NCBI RefSeq assembly: GCF_028640845.1
Contig: NC_080539.1
Location: 370,805,733 to 370,869,732 of the forward strand
From: Ahaetulla prasina
Lineage: Eukaryota; Chordata; Lepidosauria; Squamata; Colubridae
Direction of reading: 5' to 3'
DNA: 64,000 nucleotides
Positions 20,426-30,714 of this stretch are shown here, piece after piece (the stretch's first letter is position 1; every line of letters begins with the position of its first letter). Position numbers and translations under genes: made by a program. The notes beneath the pieces were generated by a model. That model saw nothing but the letters and a program-made list of their open reading frames with translations, did no database searches and had not been told where the DNA came from.

Positions 20426-20700
20426 TTCGTAATTCGAGGACCACCTGTCTTTCCAAGCAGAAACAAAACTCGGAGTAGTTTTCTTTTTCTTCTTTTCAGC
20501 GAGGAAAGCGACAGCCCTCGACGTACAGCGGTTCACTTCGTAACTCTTCCAAGTTAGAACGGCACTGGGAAAAAAGGGGCTTACTGCCCCCCCCCCCTTT
20601 TCCCACACTTGCGACATCAGTGGGGCAAAACTCACTTAACGATGGTCCTGGTTAGCAACAGAAATTTGGCGGTGGGAAGTCGAGGGCTTCCCGCCGTTTG
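20426..20700 (+). mobile_element. TACGACC MITE fragments, rearranged
   Basis: A terminus 'gtaattcgaggaccacctg' is followed by body pieces 'agttagaacggcactggga', 'aaactcacttaacgatggtc' and 'ttagcaacagaaatttggcg'. Probably two broken copies. Confidence 0.6.
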
Positions 20701-20995
20701 GCCATCCCTGCATGCGCCATCAATTTTTTTATCTCTTGTGGGGATTCATAGAGGCTCCACCGTTTCCTCCCCTAAAGAGGGGAGTGGAGGCTGATTGATC
20801 GATGGATGAGGTGCCGACCCCATAGAGAGATTTTTCTCCAGGTGATTTTCTCCTTCACCTGGTCTTCTGATGATGTAACCATTGCCGTTGTATAACTGAG
20901 TTCATTGGCTTTGCTGCCATTCCAGCTGCTCTTGTCTTCCCTTCCATCTTTGTCAAAGTTAAGGATGTCTCAATGGGAAGAAAGCCCCCGCCTTC
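20701..20995. other. unrecognised sequence
   Basis: Nothing recognised. Confidence 0.3.
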
Positions 20996-20997
20996 CC

Positions 20998-21525
20998 AAA
21001 GCCTCTGGTGGCTCAACGGACTAAGTCTGTCTGTTATTAACACAGCTGCTTGCAATTACTGCAGGTTCTAGTCCCACCAGGCCCAAGGTTGACTCAGCCT
21101 TCCATCCTTTATAAGGTAGGTAATTTTTTTTGTTTTTGTTTACATTTATATCCCGCCCTTCTCCGAAGACTCAGGGCGGCTTACAGTGTATAAGGCAATA
21201 GCCTCATTCTATTTGTATATTTTTTACAAAGTCAACTTATTGCCCCCCCAACAATCTGGGTCCTCATTTTACCTACCTTATAAAGGATGGAAGGCTGAGT
21301 CAACCTTGGGCCGGGCTTGAACCTGCAGTAATTGCAGGCTCTGTGTTCTAATAACAGGCTTCTTAACGGCCTGAGCTATTCTGGCCCCAAATGAGGACCC
21401 AGATTGTTGGGGGCAATTAAGTTGACTTTGTATATAATATACAAATGGATAAAACTATTGCTTAACACAGTGTAAGCTGCCCTGAGTCTTCGGAGAAGGG
21501 CGGGATATAAATTAAAAAAAAATAT
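20998..21525 (+). mobile_element. tRNA-derived SINE split by an inverted copy of itself
   Basis: Plus-strand head 20998-21122: 'ggtggctcaacggactaa' is A-box-like and 'ggttctagtccc' is B-box-like. It ends at 'cttataaggtaggtaa'. An antisense copy fills about 21135-21388, then the first copy resumes at 'aaatgaggacccagattgtt' and ends in the 'ccctgagtcttcggagaagg' hairpin tail plus poly-A. A later SINE inserted into an older one. Confidence 0.85.
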
Positions 21526-21589
21526 GAAATATTTTGGGAAATATTAAAAAGGGTAAGAATATTATATTTTCTGAAAGGAGAAATATATG
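21526..21589. other. AT-rich spacer
   Basis: Nothing recognised. Confidence 0.3.
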
Positions 21590-22690
21590 GCTAGGACGCT
21601 GAGCTTGTCTATTGAAAGGTTTGCTCAAAGTCACCCAGCTGGCTTTCATGCCAAAGGCGGGACTAGAACTCATTGTCTCCTGATGATTGGCTCACTGTCA
21701 CCCAGCTGGCTTTCATGCCAAAGGCGGGACTATGATTCACTGTCTCCTGATGATTGGCTCAAAATCACCCAGCTGACTTTCATGCCTAAGGCGGGACTAG
21801 AACTCACAGTCTCCTGATGATTGGCTCAAAGTCACCCAGCTGGATATCATACCAAAGGCAGTACTAAAACTCCCAGTCTCCTGATGATTGGCTCAAAGTC
21901 ACCCAGCTGGCTTTCATGCCTAAGGTGGGACTAGAACTCCCAGTCTCCTGATGATTGGCTCAAAGTCACCCAGCTGGCTTTCATGCCAAAGGTGGGACTA
22001 GAACTAATTGTCTCCTGATGATTGGCTCACAATCATCCAGCTGGCTTTCATGCCTAAAGTGGGATTAGAACTCACTCTCTCCTGATGATCGGCTCAAAAT
22101 CACCCAGCTGGCTTACATGGCTAAGGTGGGACTAGAACTCCCAGTCTCCTGATGATTGGCTCAAAGTCACCCAGCTGGATATCATGGCTAAGGTGGAACT
22201 AGAACTCCCAGTCTCCTGATGATTGGCTCAAAGTCACCCAGCTGGATATCATACCAAAGGCAGGACTAGAACTCACTGTCTCCTGATGATTGGCTCACAG
22301 TCACCCAGCTGGCTTTCATGCATAAGGTGGGACTAGAACTCACTGTCTACTGGTGATCCGCTCAAAATCACCCAGCTGGCTTTCATGCCAAAGACAGGAC
22401 TAGAATTCCCAGTCTCCTGATGATTGGCTCAAAGTCACCCAGCTGTATATCATACCAAAGGCAGGACTAGAACTCACTGTCTCCTTATGATTGGCTCAAA
22501 GTCACCCAGTTGGCTTTCATGCCAAAGGCGGGACTAGAACTCACTGTCTCCTGATGATTGGCTCAAAGTCACCCAGCTGACTTTCATGCCTAAGGCGGGA
22601 CTAGAACTTCCAGTCTCCTGGTGATTGGCCCAAAGTCACCCAGCCAGTTTTTGCCTCTAAGGCAGAACTAGAATTCCCTGTCTCCTGGTC
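21590..22690 (-). repeat. SINE-derived 67-bp minisatellite, about 16 units
   Basis: The longest and most regular array. Units 'tgatgattggctcaaagtca', 'cccagctggctttcatgcc(t/a)', 'aaggcgggactagaactc', then 'gtctcc'. A variant unit with 'ctggatatcat' recurs several times, showing multi-unit duplication. Confidence 0.92.
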
Positions 22691-23477
22691 TTTTCATTTA
22701 TTTCTCTTTCAACTGCCCCCCATCTGTTTTTTCTTTATCTAGCCCTTCTTTCGGCCACATTTTTCTGCCCCCGCCCCCCGATCTTCCTCAAATAAACTGT
22801 AAGTTTCTTCCACCGATAAAACTCTGCGTGTATATTTGTATGCACAGTAAATTCATTTTTCCTTGCAAAAAGCAACCTTTAAAACAAAAACCCTAAAAAA
22901 GAAAACCTTCTTTACAAATTTATCTTTACACCTTTTACAACTCGTGTCGGTTGACACTTATTAACCCTCCTGTCAAGCTCATTAGCTCGGTGAATAAAAT
23001 GAAATAAAATGCAAACACACATGCAGCTTCGGCTCACCCAGAAATGCGTCCCGACTTTCTCTGACAAGGCGGGAGAATGTAAAAAGGTGAAGAACAGGCG
23101 TATCTGCCAGGAATGGTCAAAAAAGTCAAGATGGCGGTTATAAAAATCTGACTGAAGTTCGTCCCCTGAGCTTTGGCTATATTCTTAAATGAATGGGTTG
23201 TAAGTCGAGGAGTGTTACTTTTAGAAAGAGTAGCTACTGTTGGAATTCACTGTTGGAATGTATTTCGGCGCAACAACTACAGTAGTATTCAGCCAGTAGA
23301 TGGCAGTATTTACAAGTTTGGCTCTATGGTATATATTCTATGTTCCTTTTGCCTTGAGCAGAGTTTCCTGTTTCCTGTTACAGTTAAAAAACACAGTTAA
23401 GCAGTAAAGCACATGGTGACTGTACACTTTGTTTGATCTGTGGTGCTATATATAAAATCAGAATTTCTAACAGTTAA
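22691..23477. other. unique sequence with a MITE end
   Basis: Mostly unrecognised. 'gggttgtaagtcgaggagtg' at about 23200 is a stray TACGACC MITE terminus. No exon supported. Confidence 0.35.
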
Positions 23478-23852
23478 CATGTAGTCCTCGACTTACAACG
23501 ACCATTTATTTAATGGCCATTCAAAGTTACAACAGCACTGCAAAAAGGGACTTAACCCCTGTTTTTCACACCTATGACTGTCGCAGCATCCCCATGGTCA
23601 TGTGACCAAAATTCAGACACTTGGCAACGGGCTCATATTTATGACGTTTGCAACGTCCCCAGGTCACGCGATCCACTTTTGCGACCTTCTGACAAGCAAA
23701 GTCAATGGGGAAGCCAGATTCACTTAACAACCACATTACTGAGTGATTCACTTAACGACTGTGGGAAGAAAGACCGTAAGATGGGGCAACGTTCACTTAA
23801 CTGTCTCTCTTAACAACGGAAATTTGGGGCTCCATTGTCGTCGTAATTCTTT
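23478..23852 (+). mobile_element. near-complete TACGACC MITE, about 375 bp
   Basis: Starts 'catgtagtcctcgacttaca', ends 'ccattgtcgtcgtaatt'. The body order is AACAGCAC...GCATCCCCATGGTCA...GCAACG...GCGACCTTCTGAC...CACTTAAC repeats. No coding capacity. Confidence 0.85.
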
Positions 23853-24415
23853 TCACCTGCCAAGGGGGAATATTCAGTCTCTTTTCTTTTTTTTTTTTTA
23901 AAAAATAATCTTTTGCCAAAATTTACAGAGAAAGATGGGAGAAAAAAACCCTGGTAGAATGAGGGCCCTCTGACAACTCCAAGGGTGACAATTTACTGCC
24001 CCCGCTGATTGTCATAAAACAGAATATCCGGATAAAATTAGATTTACTAGGAGGAAGTGAAGCTCATTCACGCCTCGGGCATAATTTGACTCATAAAATT
24101 AACGGCCAAAACAATATCGTGTGGATGGTGCCTGCTCGGGTCGACTCCATATATCATTTGACAGTTTTAGCAAACTCTGGCAGGCGGGGATGAATTTTCT
24201 TCGCCTCTTGGTGGGAGAAAATGACGGGGTGGGATTAAAAAAACCAAAATAATCAAAAGAAGAAAGGTGGAAGCTCGGCTCCGTCAACTGGGGGACTTTT
24301 GGAAGCAGGGAGGATGGAGTTAAATTGCTCATCGCCTTTCCACCAGGGCTCTAGGTGCGGATCATGTAACTCCATCATCGAGGAGGAAGGGTCAAAAAAG
24401 TCAAAATGGCCACCC
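23853..24415. other. unique sequence island
   Basis: About 560 bp with no repeat similarity, including 'ctcataaaattaacggcc' and other AT-rich motifs. No coding frame of interest. Confidence 0.4.
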
Positions 24416-24752
24416 AATCGCTGCACCCTCCCTCCCTCCTTCCTTCCTTCCTCCCTTCCTTTTCTCCACCTTTCCCTCCCTCCCTCCCTCCTTCTTTCTT
24501 TTTTTTTCTTTTTTCCACCTCCTTCTCCTCCTCCTTTGCCTTCCTTCCTCCTTCCGTCCCTCCGTCCCTCTTTCCTTTTCTTCCTTCTCTCCATTAATTT
24601 CTCCCTCCCTCCCTCCCTCTCTTTCTTTCTTTCTTTTTTCCTCCTCCTTCACCTCCCTCATTGCCTTCCTTCCGCCTTCTGTCCTCGGTCCCTCTCTTCC
24701 TTCCTTCCTTCTCCACCGATCTCTCCTCCTCCTCCTTCCTTCCCTCTCTTTC

Positions 24753-24816
<64 letters not shown>

Positions 24817-25029
24817 TTTTCTCTTTCTTTTTTCCTCCTCGTCCTCCTTCTTTGCCTTCCTTTCTCCTTCCATCCCTCTGTCCCTCCATCCCTCTGACCC
24901 TCTCTTCCCTTCTCTTCCTTCTCTCCACCGATATCTCCTCCTCCTCCTCCTTCCTTCCTTCCTTCCTTCCTTCCTTCCTTCCTTCCTTCCTTCCTTCCTT
25001 CCTTCCTTCCTTCCTTCCTTCCTTCTTCT

Positions 25030-25077
<48 letters not shown>

Positions 25078-25305
25078 TTTTCCTCTTCATCCTCCTTCTT
25101 TGCCTTCCTTTCTCCTTCCATCCCTCTGTCCCTCCATCCCTCTGACCCTCTCTTCCCTTCTCTTTCTTCTCTCTACCGATATCTCCCTCCCTCCCTCCCT
25201 CCCTCTTTCCTTCCTTCCTTCCTTCCTTCCTTCCTTCCTTCCTTCCTTCCTTCCTTTCTCCCTCCCTCCCTCCTTCCCTCCCTCCCTCCCTCCTTCCTTT
25301 CATCA
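24416..25305. repeat. 890-bp polypyrimidine array with higher-order units
   Basis: CCTT, CTTT, CCCT and CCTCCT units. A longer block, 'ttctttgccttcctttctcc' plus 'ttccatccctctgtccctcc', recurs at about 24848 and 25098, and in diverged form at about 24660. It makes 300-codon open frames on both strands purely by composition. Confidence 0.93.
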
Positions 25306-25451
25306 CATTTTTAAACTACCCATGTCCCTCAGAGAGGGTCTCTGGACAGTGTACAATAAAATATTAAAACCAATATATAAAAGTTTAAAGGAGGCCAGGA
25401 TGCCTAAAACATGGTTAAAATGAATAAAGACAAAGGAGGACTTTCAGGGTG
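25306..25451. other. unrecognised, possibly an old LINE tail
   Basis: 'gtgtacaataaaatattaaaacc' style sequence is reminiscent of the CCCTGAG-tail LINE UTR but too diverged to assign. Confidence 0.3.
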
Positions 25452-25722
25452 GGGCCTCTGTGGCTCAGACTACTAATGCAGTCTGTTATTAACACAGCTG
25501 CTTGCAATTACTGCAAGTTCAAGTCCCACCAGGCCGAAGGTTGACTCAGCCTTCCATCCTTTATAAGGTAGATAAAATGAGGACCCAGATTGTTGGGGGC
25601 AATAAAAGTTGACTTTGTATATAATATACAAATGGATGAAGACTATTGCTTAACACAATGTAAGCCGCCCTGAGTCTTCGGAGAAGGGCGGGATATAAAT
25701 GCAAATTAAAAAAGAAAACCTG
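25452..25722 (+). mobile_element. tRNA-derived SINE
   Basis: Head 'ctgtggctcagactactaat', B-box-like 'caagttcaagtccc', body 'gactcagccttccatccttt', tail 'gccgccctgagtcttcggag' then poly-A-like sequence. Confidence 0.9.
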
Positions 25723-25927
25723 TCCTACTTTTGCATTCTCCTCCGGGCTTCCCACACAAGGCCGCAGAGTCATGTTTTCAGTACGTCTGTTGACATCCAT
25801 CAGAGCAATGGCCAATCCTTCAATGGTGGTCCTTGTGGTTGCCATCTTGAATTTTTTTTGACTCTCTGAGGCATTCCCTGAATATTTCATAGTCCCCATC
25901 ATGTCTGGATGCTCTCACTCCAGCCAA
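25723..25927. other. unrecognised sequence
   Basis: No feature recognised. Confidence 0.3.
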
Positions 25928-26175
25928 CAATCCTTTAATGAAAAGAAGAACTAGGGGTGACATGATAGCAGGCTTCCAATATTTGGGGGCCTCCCCCAAA
26001 GAAGGGGGGAGGGTCAAGCTATTCTCCAAAGCACCAAGAAGGCAGGACAAGAAGCAACGGAGAAAAGAAACCTAGAACTAAGGAGAAACTTCCTGACAGT
26101 GAAAACAATTAACCAGTGGAACAACTTGCCTCCAGAAGTTGTGGGTGCTCCAACACTGGAAGTTTTTTTTAGAAG
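25928..26175 (+). mobile_element. CR1 LINE 3' coding end
   Basis: 'aatgaaaagaagaactaggg', 'gtgacatgatagca', 'ccagtggaacaacttgcctc' and 'gctccaacactggaag' are the last RT codons. The true 3' terminus is missing and it joins the next LINE after poly-T and poly-A-like runs. Confidence 0.88.
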
Positions 26176-26189
26176 TTTTTCCCCCCCAA

Positions 26190-26638
26190 AAAAAACACTA
26201 TACTACTAACCAGAGCATATAAAACATTTGCTAGACCAATTCTTGAATACAGCTCGCCTGTCTGGAACCCATACCTCATTTTGGATATCAATACAATTGA
26301 ACGTGTCCAGAAATATTTTACAAGAAGAGTTCTCCACTCCTCTGATCACAACAAAATATCTTATGCCACCAGACTTGAAATCCTGGGCTTAGAAAATTTA
26401 GAACTACGCCGCCTTCGACAGGACCTGAGTTTAACTCATAGAATCATCTATTGGAATGTCCTTCCTGTTGAAGACTACTTCAGCTTCAATTGCAATAATG
26501 CAAGAGCAACCAATAGATTTAAACTTAATGTTAACCGCTTCAATCTAGATTGCAGAAAATATGACTTCCGTAACAGAGTTATCAGTGCTTGGAACACATT
26601 ACCTGACTCTGTGGTCTCTTCTCATAATCCCAAAAATT
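26190..26638 (+). mobile_element. LRGL LINE, first piece
   Basis: The plus strand encodes DINTIERVQKYFTRRVL, YATRLEILGLENLELRRLRQ and NLDCRKYDFRNRVISAWNTL, the C-terminal part of a CR1-group RT. It is broken at about 26638 by an HPGH LINE and later by a Penelope-like element; final pieces are at 26925 and 30028. Confidence 0.9.
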
Positions 26639-26924
26639 TGAATAGAATAGAATAGAATAGAATAGAATAGAATAGAATAGAATAGAATAGAATAGAATAG
26701 AATAGAATAGAATAGAATAGAATAGAATAGAATAGAATTTATTGGCCAAGCGTGATTGGACACACAAGGAATTTGTTTTGGTGCATATGCTCTCAGTGTA
26801 CATAAAAGAAAAGAAAAAGAAAAAGAAAAAAAAATACCTTCATCAAAGGTACAACATTTACAACACAAATGATGGTCATAGGTTGCAATTTAACCCTTAG
26901 TGATAGCAACAAAAAAGTTGTAAC
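26639..26924 (-). mobile_element. HPGH LINE 3' end with 20-unit (GAATA)n tail
   Basis: (GAATA)n from 26640 to 26738, then 'tttattggccaagcgtgatt' and the LINE UTR. It is inserted between codons of the LRGL LINE. Confidence 0.93.
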
Positions 26925-26985
26925 CAAAAACTGTCTACTATTGACCTCACCCCGTTCCTAAGAAGACTATAAGGGACGTGCATAA
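26925..26985 (+). mobile_element. LRGL LINE, second piece
   Basis: 'aaaactgtctactattgacc', 'tcaccccgttcctaagaaga', 'cgtgcataa' resume the LINE's last codons and the start of its UTR. The UTR end appears at 30028. Confidence 0.85.
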
Positions 26986-27069
26986 TTTGTTTTCTGAGGT
27001 TTTCACGGGTGTTTGTATATAGGTCTTTGGTTGTTCGGGTTTTCTCCCGTGTAAGATTGGAAGTGTCTT

Positions 27070-27107
27070 GGCGACGTTTCGACGAAGTCTCATTCGTCAT
27101 CTTCAGG
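27070..27107 (-). ncRNA. hammerhead-like core in Penelope terminal repeat
   Basis: Reading the minus strand: CTGAAGA, one extra T, stem II GACGA/TCGTC around an 8-nt loop, GAAA, CGTC. The same arrangement is at 29619. PLE terminal repeats are known to carry hammerhead motifs. The single extra T may bulge. Confidence 0.5.
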
Positions 27108-27810
27108 CTTCAGCTTCGTGCTTCTGGGAGCAATGTGTGATCGCAGCTGTTTCTTCCTTTTAACTGCTGGTGGGGGTTTGAACTGATTGGGTGGGAGCTT
27201 GGCTGTGCTCTGATTGGATGGGGTTTTTTCTGTGCTCTGATTGGCTGGGGGTGTGTCCTGTGTTGGTGGGGGCTTGGTTGTGCTCAGTCTAGTCTGTGCT
27301 GCAGGGGGATTTGAGCTGGTGAGCTGCATAGCTGTTGTTTGGCTTTGTGGTCATGCTACATCTTCATAGTGGGTGTCAGTCTGCTGCATGAATGGATTGA
27401 AGGGGTTTGAAATGGCTAATGTTGCAGCTGCGGTCTGGCTTCTGGTCCTTGGTCGTGCTTCATGATCAGTGTGGGTTTGGGTCTGCTTTCTGGGTGGATG
27501 TGCGGTGGTGACATCCTGTGTGGACCTTGTGAGTGTGGGTCTGGTGTCATTCCTCGTGTTAGGGACTCGTTTGTCAATAAGGCGGGTTTCCAAATGGCTG
27601 GTAGGCGGAGGTGTCATCTCGTTTGTTCATGCTGTGTGGGCGTTTATCTCAATGGCTTCTCTGATTATTCTGTTGTTAAAGTGTTCAGTTTTGGCGATAG
27701 TTCTGGTCTTTTAAACTCAATATCATGTCCTGTGACTTTAAAATGTTGGACCAGGGAAGAAGTTGGTTCCTCTTTTTTGAATGAGTTCTTGTGTTCTTCA
27801 ATGCGTGCAC

Positions 27811-28535
27811 TTATTCTTCTGTTGGTTTGTCCAATGTATGTGGTGGGGCAGGCGGTGCATGGGATTTCATATATCCTTGATTTTCTAACTCAATTTTGTC
27901 TTTGGGGTTTCTTAGGATGGTGGATATTTTTCTGTTTGTGCAGAATGCTGTCTTGATGTTGTGTTTGTGGAGGATCTTGCTGATTCTGTCTGTGGTGCCT
28001 TTTATATATGGGAGGAGGGCTGTGCCGTTTTCTTGTTCTCTGTCTTGGATTTTAGTGGGGGGTTCTTTTTGGATTAGCTTGGTAATCTTATTTGTTTGGA
28101 ATCCATTGGATGTTAGTACGTTAGTGAGAGTGTCTAGTTCAGGTTTTAGGTGTTGTTCATCAGCTAAGCATTTTGTTCTGGAGATGAGTGTCTTGGCTAC
28201 GGAGTTGATCTGTGCTGGGTGGTGGTGTGAGAGTGCGTGCAGATAGCGGTTTGTGTGTGTTTTCTTCTGGTAGATGGTGTGTCCTAGGGAGCCATTGGGT
28301 TTTCTGTAGACTAAGACATCCAGGAAGGGAAGTTGGTTATTAACTTCTGTTTCCATGGTGAACTGTATTTTGGGGTGTAGGCTATTGAGGTGTGTGAGGA
28401 AGTTGTCAAGTTTTTCTTTCCCGTGTGGCCAGATTATGAAGGTGTCGTCTACATATCTGAGCCAGAGTTTGGGTTTGTGATCAGATTTTTCTAGTGCTTG
28501 GGTTTCAAAGTGTTCCATGTAGAGATTGGCAGCCG
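27811..28535 (-). pseudogene. Penelope-like RT core to linker, truncated
   Basis: The minus-strand frame starts ANLYMEHFETQAL, then KLWLRYVDDTFIIWPHG, the RT catalytic C motif with its two Asp. Next come LPFLDVLVYRKPNGSLGHT and CLADEQHLKPELD. The GIY-YIG part is frameshifted after KIELENQG, where the right copy keeps the proper frame. The N-terminal RT motifs are lost by truncation. Confidence 0.9.
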
Positions 28536-29068
28536 TAGCCAAGACACTCATCTCCAGAACAAAATGCTTAGCTGATGAACAACACCTAAAACCTGAACTA
28601 GACACTCTCACTAACGTACTAACATCCAATGGATTCCAAACAAATAAGATTACCAAGCTAATCCAAAAAGAACCCCCCACTAAAATCCAAGACAGAGAAC
28701 AAGAAAACGGCACAGCCCTCCTCCCATATATAAAAGGCACCACAGACAGAATCAGCAAGATCCTCCACAAACACAACATCAAGACAGCATTCTGCACAAA
28801 CAGAAAAATATCCACCATCCTAAGAAACCCCAAAGACAAAATTGAGTTAGAAAATCAAGGAGTATATGAAATCCCATGCACCGCCTGCCCCACCACATAC
28901 ATTGGACAAACCAACAGAAGAATAAGTGCACGATTGAAGAACACAAGAACTCATTCAAAAAGAGGAACTAACTTCTTCCTGGTCCAACATTTTAAAGTCA
29001 CAGGACATGATATTGACTTTAAAAGACCAGAACTATCGCCAAAACTGAACACTTTCACAACAGAATAA
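28531..29068 (+). pseudogene. Penelope-like RT thumb plus GIY-YIG endonuclease, truncated
   Basis: An open frame of about 180 codons. It starts VAKTLISRTKCLADEQHLK and passes through YIKGTTDRISKILHKHNI. It then enters the endonuclease: GVYEIPCTACPTTYIGQTNR with Arg and a CxxC pair, matching the GIY-YIG nuclease of PLEs. A frameshift near 29055 separates the last C-terminal stretch (RIIREAIEI in another frame). No RT catalytic site remains in this copy. Confidence 0.9.
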
Positions 29069-29618
29069 TCAGAGAAGCCATTGAGATAGAAAACGCCCAC
29101 ACAGCATGAACAAACGAGATGACACCTCCGCCTACCAGCCATTTGAAACCCGCCTTATTGACAAACGAGTCCCTAACACGAGGAATGACACCAGACCCAC
29201 ACTCACAAGGTCCACAGGATGTCACCACCGCACATCCACCCAGAAAGCAGACCCAAACCCACACTGATCATGAAGCACGACCAAGGACCAGAAGCCAGAC
29301 CGCAGCTGCAACATTAGCCATTTCAAACCCTCCAATCCATTCATGCAGCAGACTGACACCCACTATGAAGATGTAGCACGACCACAAAGCCAAACAACAG
29401 CTATGCAGCTCACCAGCTCAAATCCCCTGCAGCACAGACTAGACTGAGCACAACCAAGCCCCCACCAACACAGGACACACCCCAGCCAATCAGAGCACAG
29501 AAAACCCCATCCAATCAGAGCACAGCCAAGCTCCCACCCAATCAGTTCAAACCCCACCAGCAGTTAAAAGGAAGAAACAGCTGCGATCACACATTGCTCC
29601 CAGAAGCACGGTTGAAGC

Positions 29619-29652
29619 CTGAAGATGACGAATGAGACTTCGTCGAAACGTC
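29619..29652 (+). ncRNA. hammerhead-like core in Penelope terminal repeat
   Basis: CTGAAGA at 29619, stem II GACGA/TCGTC, GAAA at 29645, then CGTC. Identical in layout to 27070 (minus) and 29890 (plus). Confidence 0.5.
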
Positions 29653-29704
29653 GCCAAGACACTTCCAATTTTACATGGGAGAAAACCCGAACAACCAAAG
29701 ACCT

Positions 29705-29730
29705 ACCTATATATATATATATATATATAT
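29705..29730. repeat. (TA)n at Penelope junction
   Basis: Short (AT)n directly after the terminal repeat 'accaaagacctacc'. Confidence 0.9.
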
Positions 29731-29972
29731 TTGTTTTCTGAGGTTTTCACAGGTGTTTGTATATAGGTCTTTGGTTGTTGTTTCTCCGTGTAAAATTGGA
29801 AGTGTCTTGGCGACGTTGATGAAGTCTCATTCGTCATCTTCAGGCTTCAGCTTCGTGCTTCATTGCTCCCAGAAGCACGAAGCTGAAGCCTGAAGATGAC
29901 GAATGAGACTTCGTCGAAACGTCACCAAGACACTTCCAATTTTACACGGGAGAAAACCCGAACAACCAAAGA

Positions 29973-29998
<26 letters not shown>
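29731..29998. mobile_element. two Penelope terminal repeats, head-to-head palindrome
   Basis: Arms 29759-29861 and 29872-29975 around a 10-base loop 'attgctccca'. The left arm has lost a few bases in the GAAAC box; the right arm is intact. Each arm carries the hammerhead-like core. Confidence 0.85.
29890..29923 (+). ncRNA. hammerhead-like core in palindromic terminal repeat
   Basis: CTGAAGA, stem II GACGA/TCGTC, GAAA, CGTC. The opposing arm (about 29812-29845, minus strand) lacks part of the TCGAAAC box and should be inactive. Confidence 0.5.

Positions 29999-30027
<29 letters not shown>
29974..30027. repeat. (TA)n, about 27 units
   Basis: Pure dinucleotide at the distal end of the Penelope palindrome. 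It joins the AT-rich LRGL LINE UTR, which itself contains 'catatatatgctt', so the insertion site was probably AT-rich. Confidence 0.95.
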
Positions 30028-30029
<2 letters not shown>

Positions 30030-30148
30030 TTATACTTCCTTATATTTCCTCATATATCTGTTTATATACTATATGATCATTTTGTGTGATGCTTGTGTAT
30101 CTTGTTGTGACAAAAATAAATAAATAAAATAAATAAATAAAATAAAAT
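30028..30148 (+). mobile_element. LRGL LINE, 3' UTR end
   Basis: 'gcttatacttccttatattt' and 'gacaaaaataaataaataaa' match the end of the copy at 36010-36418. It completes the LINE interrupted at 26985. Confidence 0.85.
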
Positions 30149-30213
30149 AGATTTGAGCAGGGGGTTGGACTAAAAGACCTCAAGGTCCCTTCTAACTCTT
30201 TGTTATTCTGTTA
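30149..30213 (+). mobile_element. CR1 3' end fragment
   Basis: 'gagcagggggttggactaaa', 'agacctcaaggtcccttcta', 'ttgttattctg'. Confidence 0.88.
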
Positions 30214-30714
30214 AACCATGGAAGGAGGCTTTCTTCCCCTGGTTGAGTTCCATTGGAAATAGAAAGAAACCAGCAATTTTATAACTCCGCGAACGAGGAT
30301 GTTGCTTTGCCTGGTGAAATTTGCGGAAGGAAAGATTTGATAGGACGTGACAAGGGTGGCGGAAGAACCAGAGCGATCCAGTGTGACTAAATTCCCAATT
30401 TTACCCCTTGCTTTGTAACCACCGCAGCTGAGGCAGCCCATTAGACCGGCCCCATCTGTCGAACCAGGGCCTTGGACTTTGCGCTTCCCACTCACGCCTC
30501 CACACAGATGTCGCACACACGTCAACGGGGTTTCTCTCCGCTTAATCCAGGTTCTGCGTTTCCCGTGTTTGAAAGCAATGGAAATAACGATTGTTGGGTA
30601 TTCTTCCCCGGAGACTCGTTCCGATAACATTTCACATTCATCCGTCAAAACAACAACAACACCCCGATTGGTTTTGCCGTCCTGGAGGAGCAAAAGGGGA
30701 AGAAAATGCAAGAA
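30214..30714. other. unique sequence island
   Basis: About 500 bp with balanced composition. No repeat family and no convincing exon on either strand. Confidence 0.4.

Larger units (their letters stand above)
26986..29715. mobile_element. Penelope-like element: two truncated copies as an inverted repeat
   Basis: The minus-strand copy (26986-28530) runs from the RT active-site region to the terminal repeat. The plus-strand copy (28531-29715) repeats the same sequence from a later RT point to the terminal repeat. Arms of about 1.18 kb (27018-28203 against 28531-29706) surround a 327-bp single-copy centre. PLE identity rests on the YVDD-type RT joined to a GIY-YIG domain with a CxxC insertion. 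Confidence 0.92.

Noticed and set aside
21590..22690. Regular 67-bp spaced repeats as a CRISPR-like array
   Set aside because: Whole units repeat with no unique spacers; context is a vertebrate genome and the unit is SINE-derived.
24299..25423. 374-codon open frame rich in Ser, Phe, Leu, Pro
   Set aside because: It is the translation of a polypyrimidine microsatellite; all frames and the complement are also open.
26281..26655. Host gene exon candidate (125 codons)
   Set aside because: It matches the LINE C-terminus repeated at 17681 and 36006.
27462..28246. Plus-strand frames of up to 164 codons over the Penelope left arm
   Set aside because: They are the antisense of the real RT/GIY-YIG frames and look hydrophobic only as a shadow.
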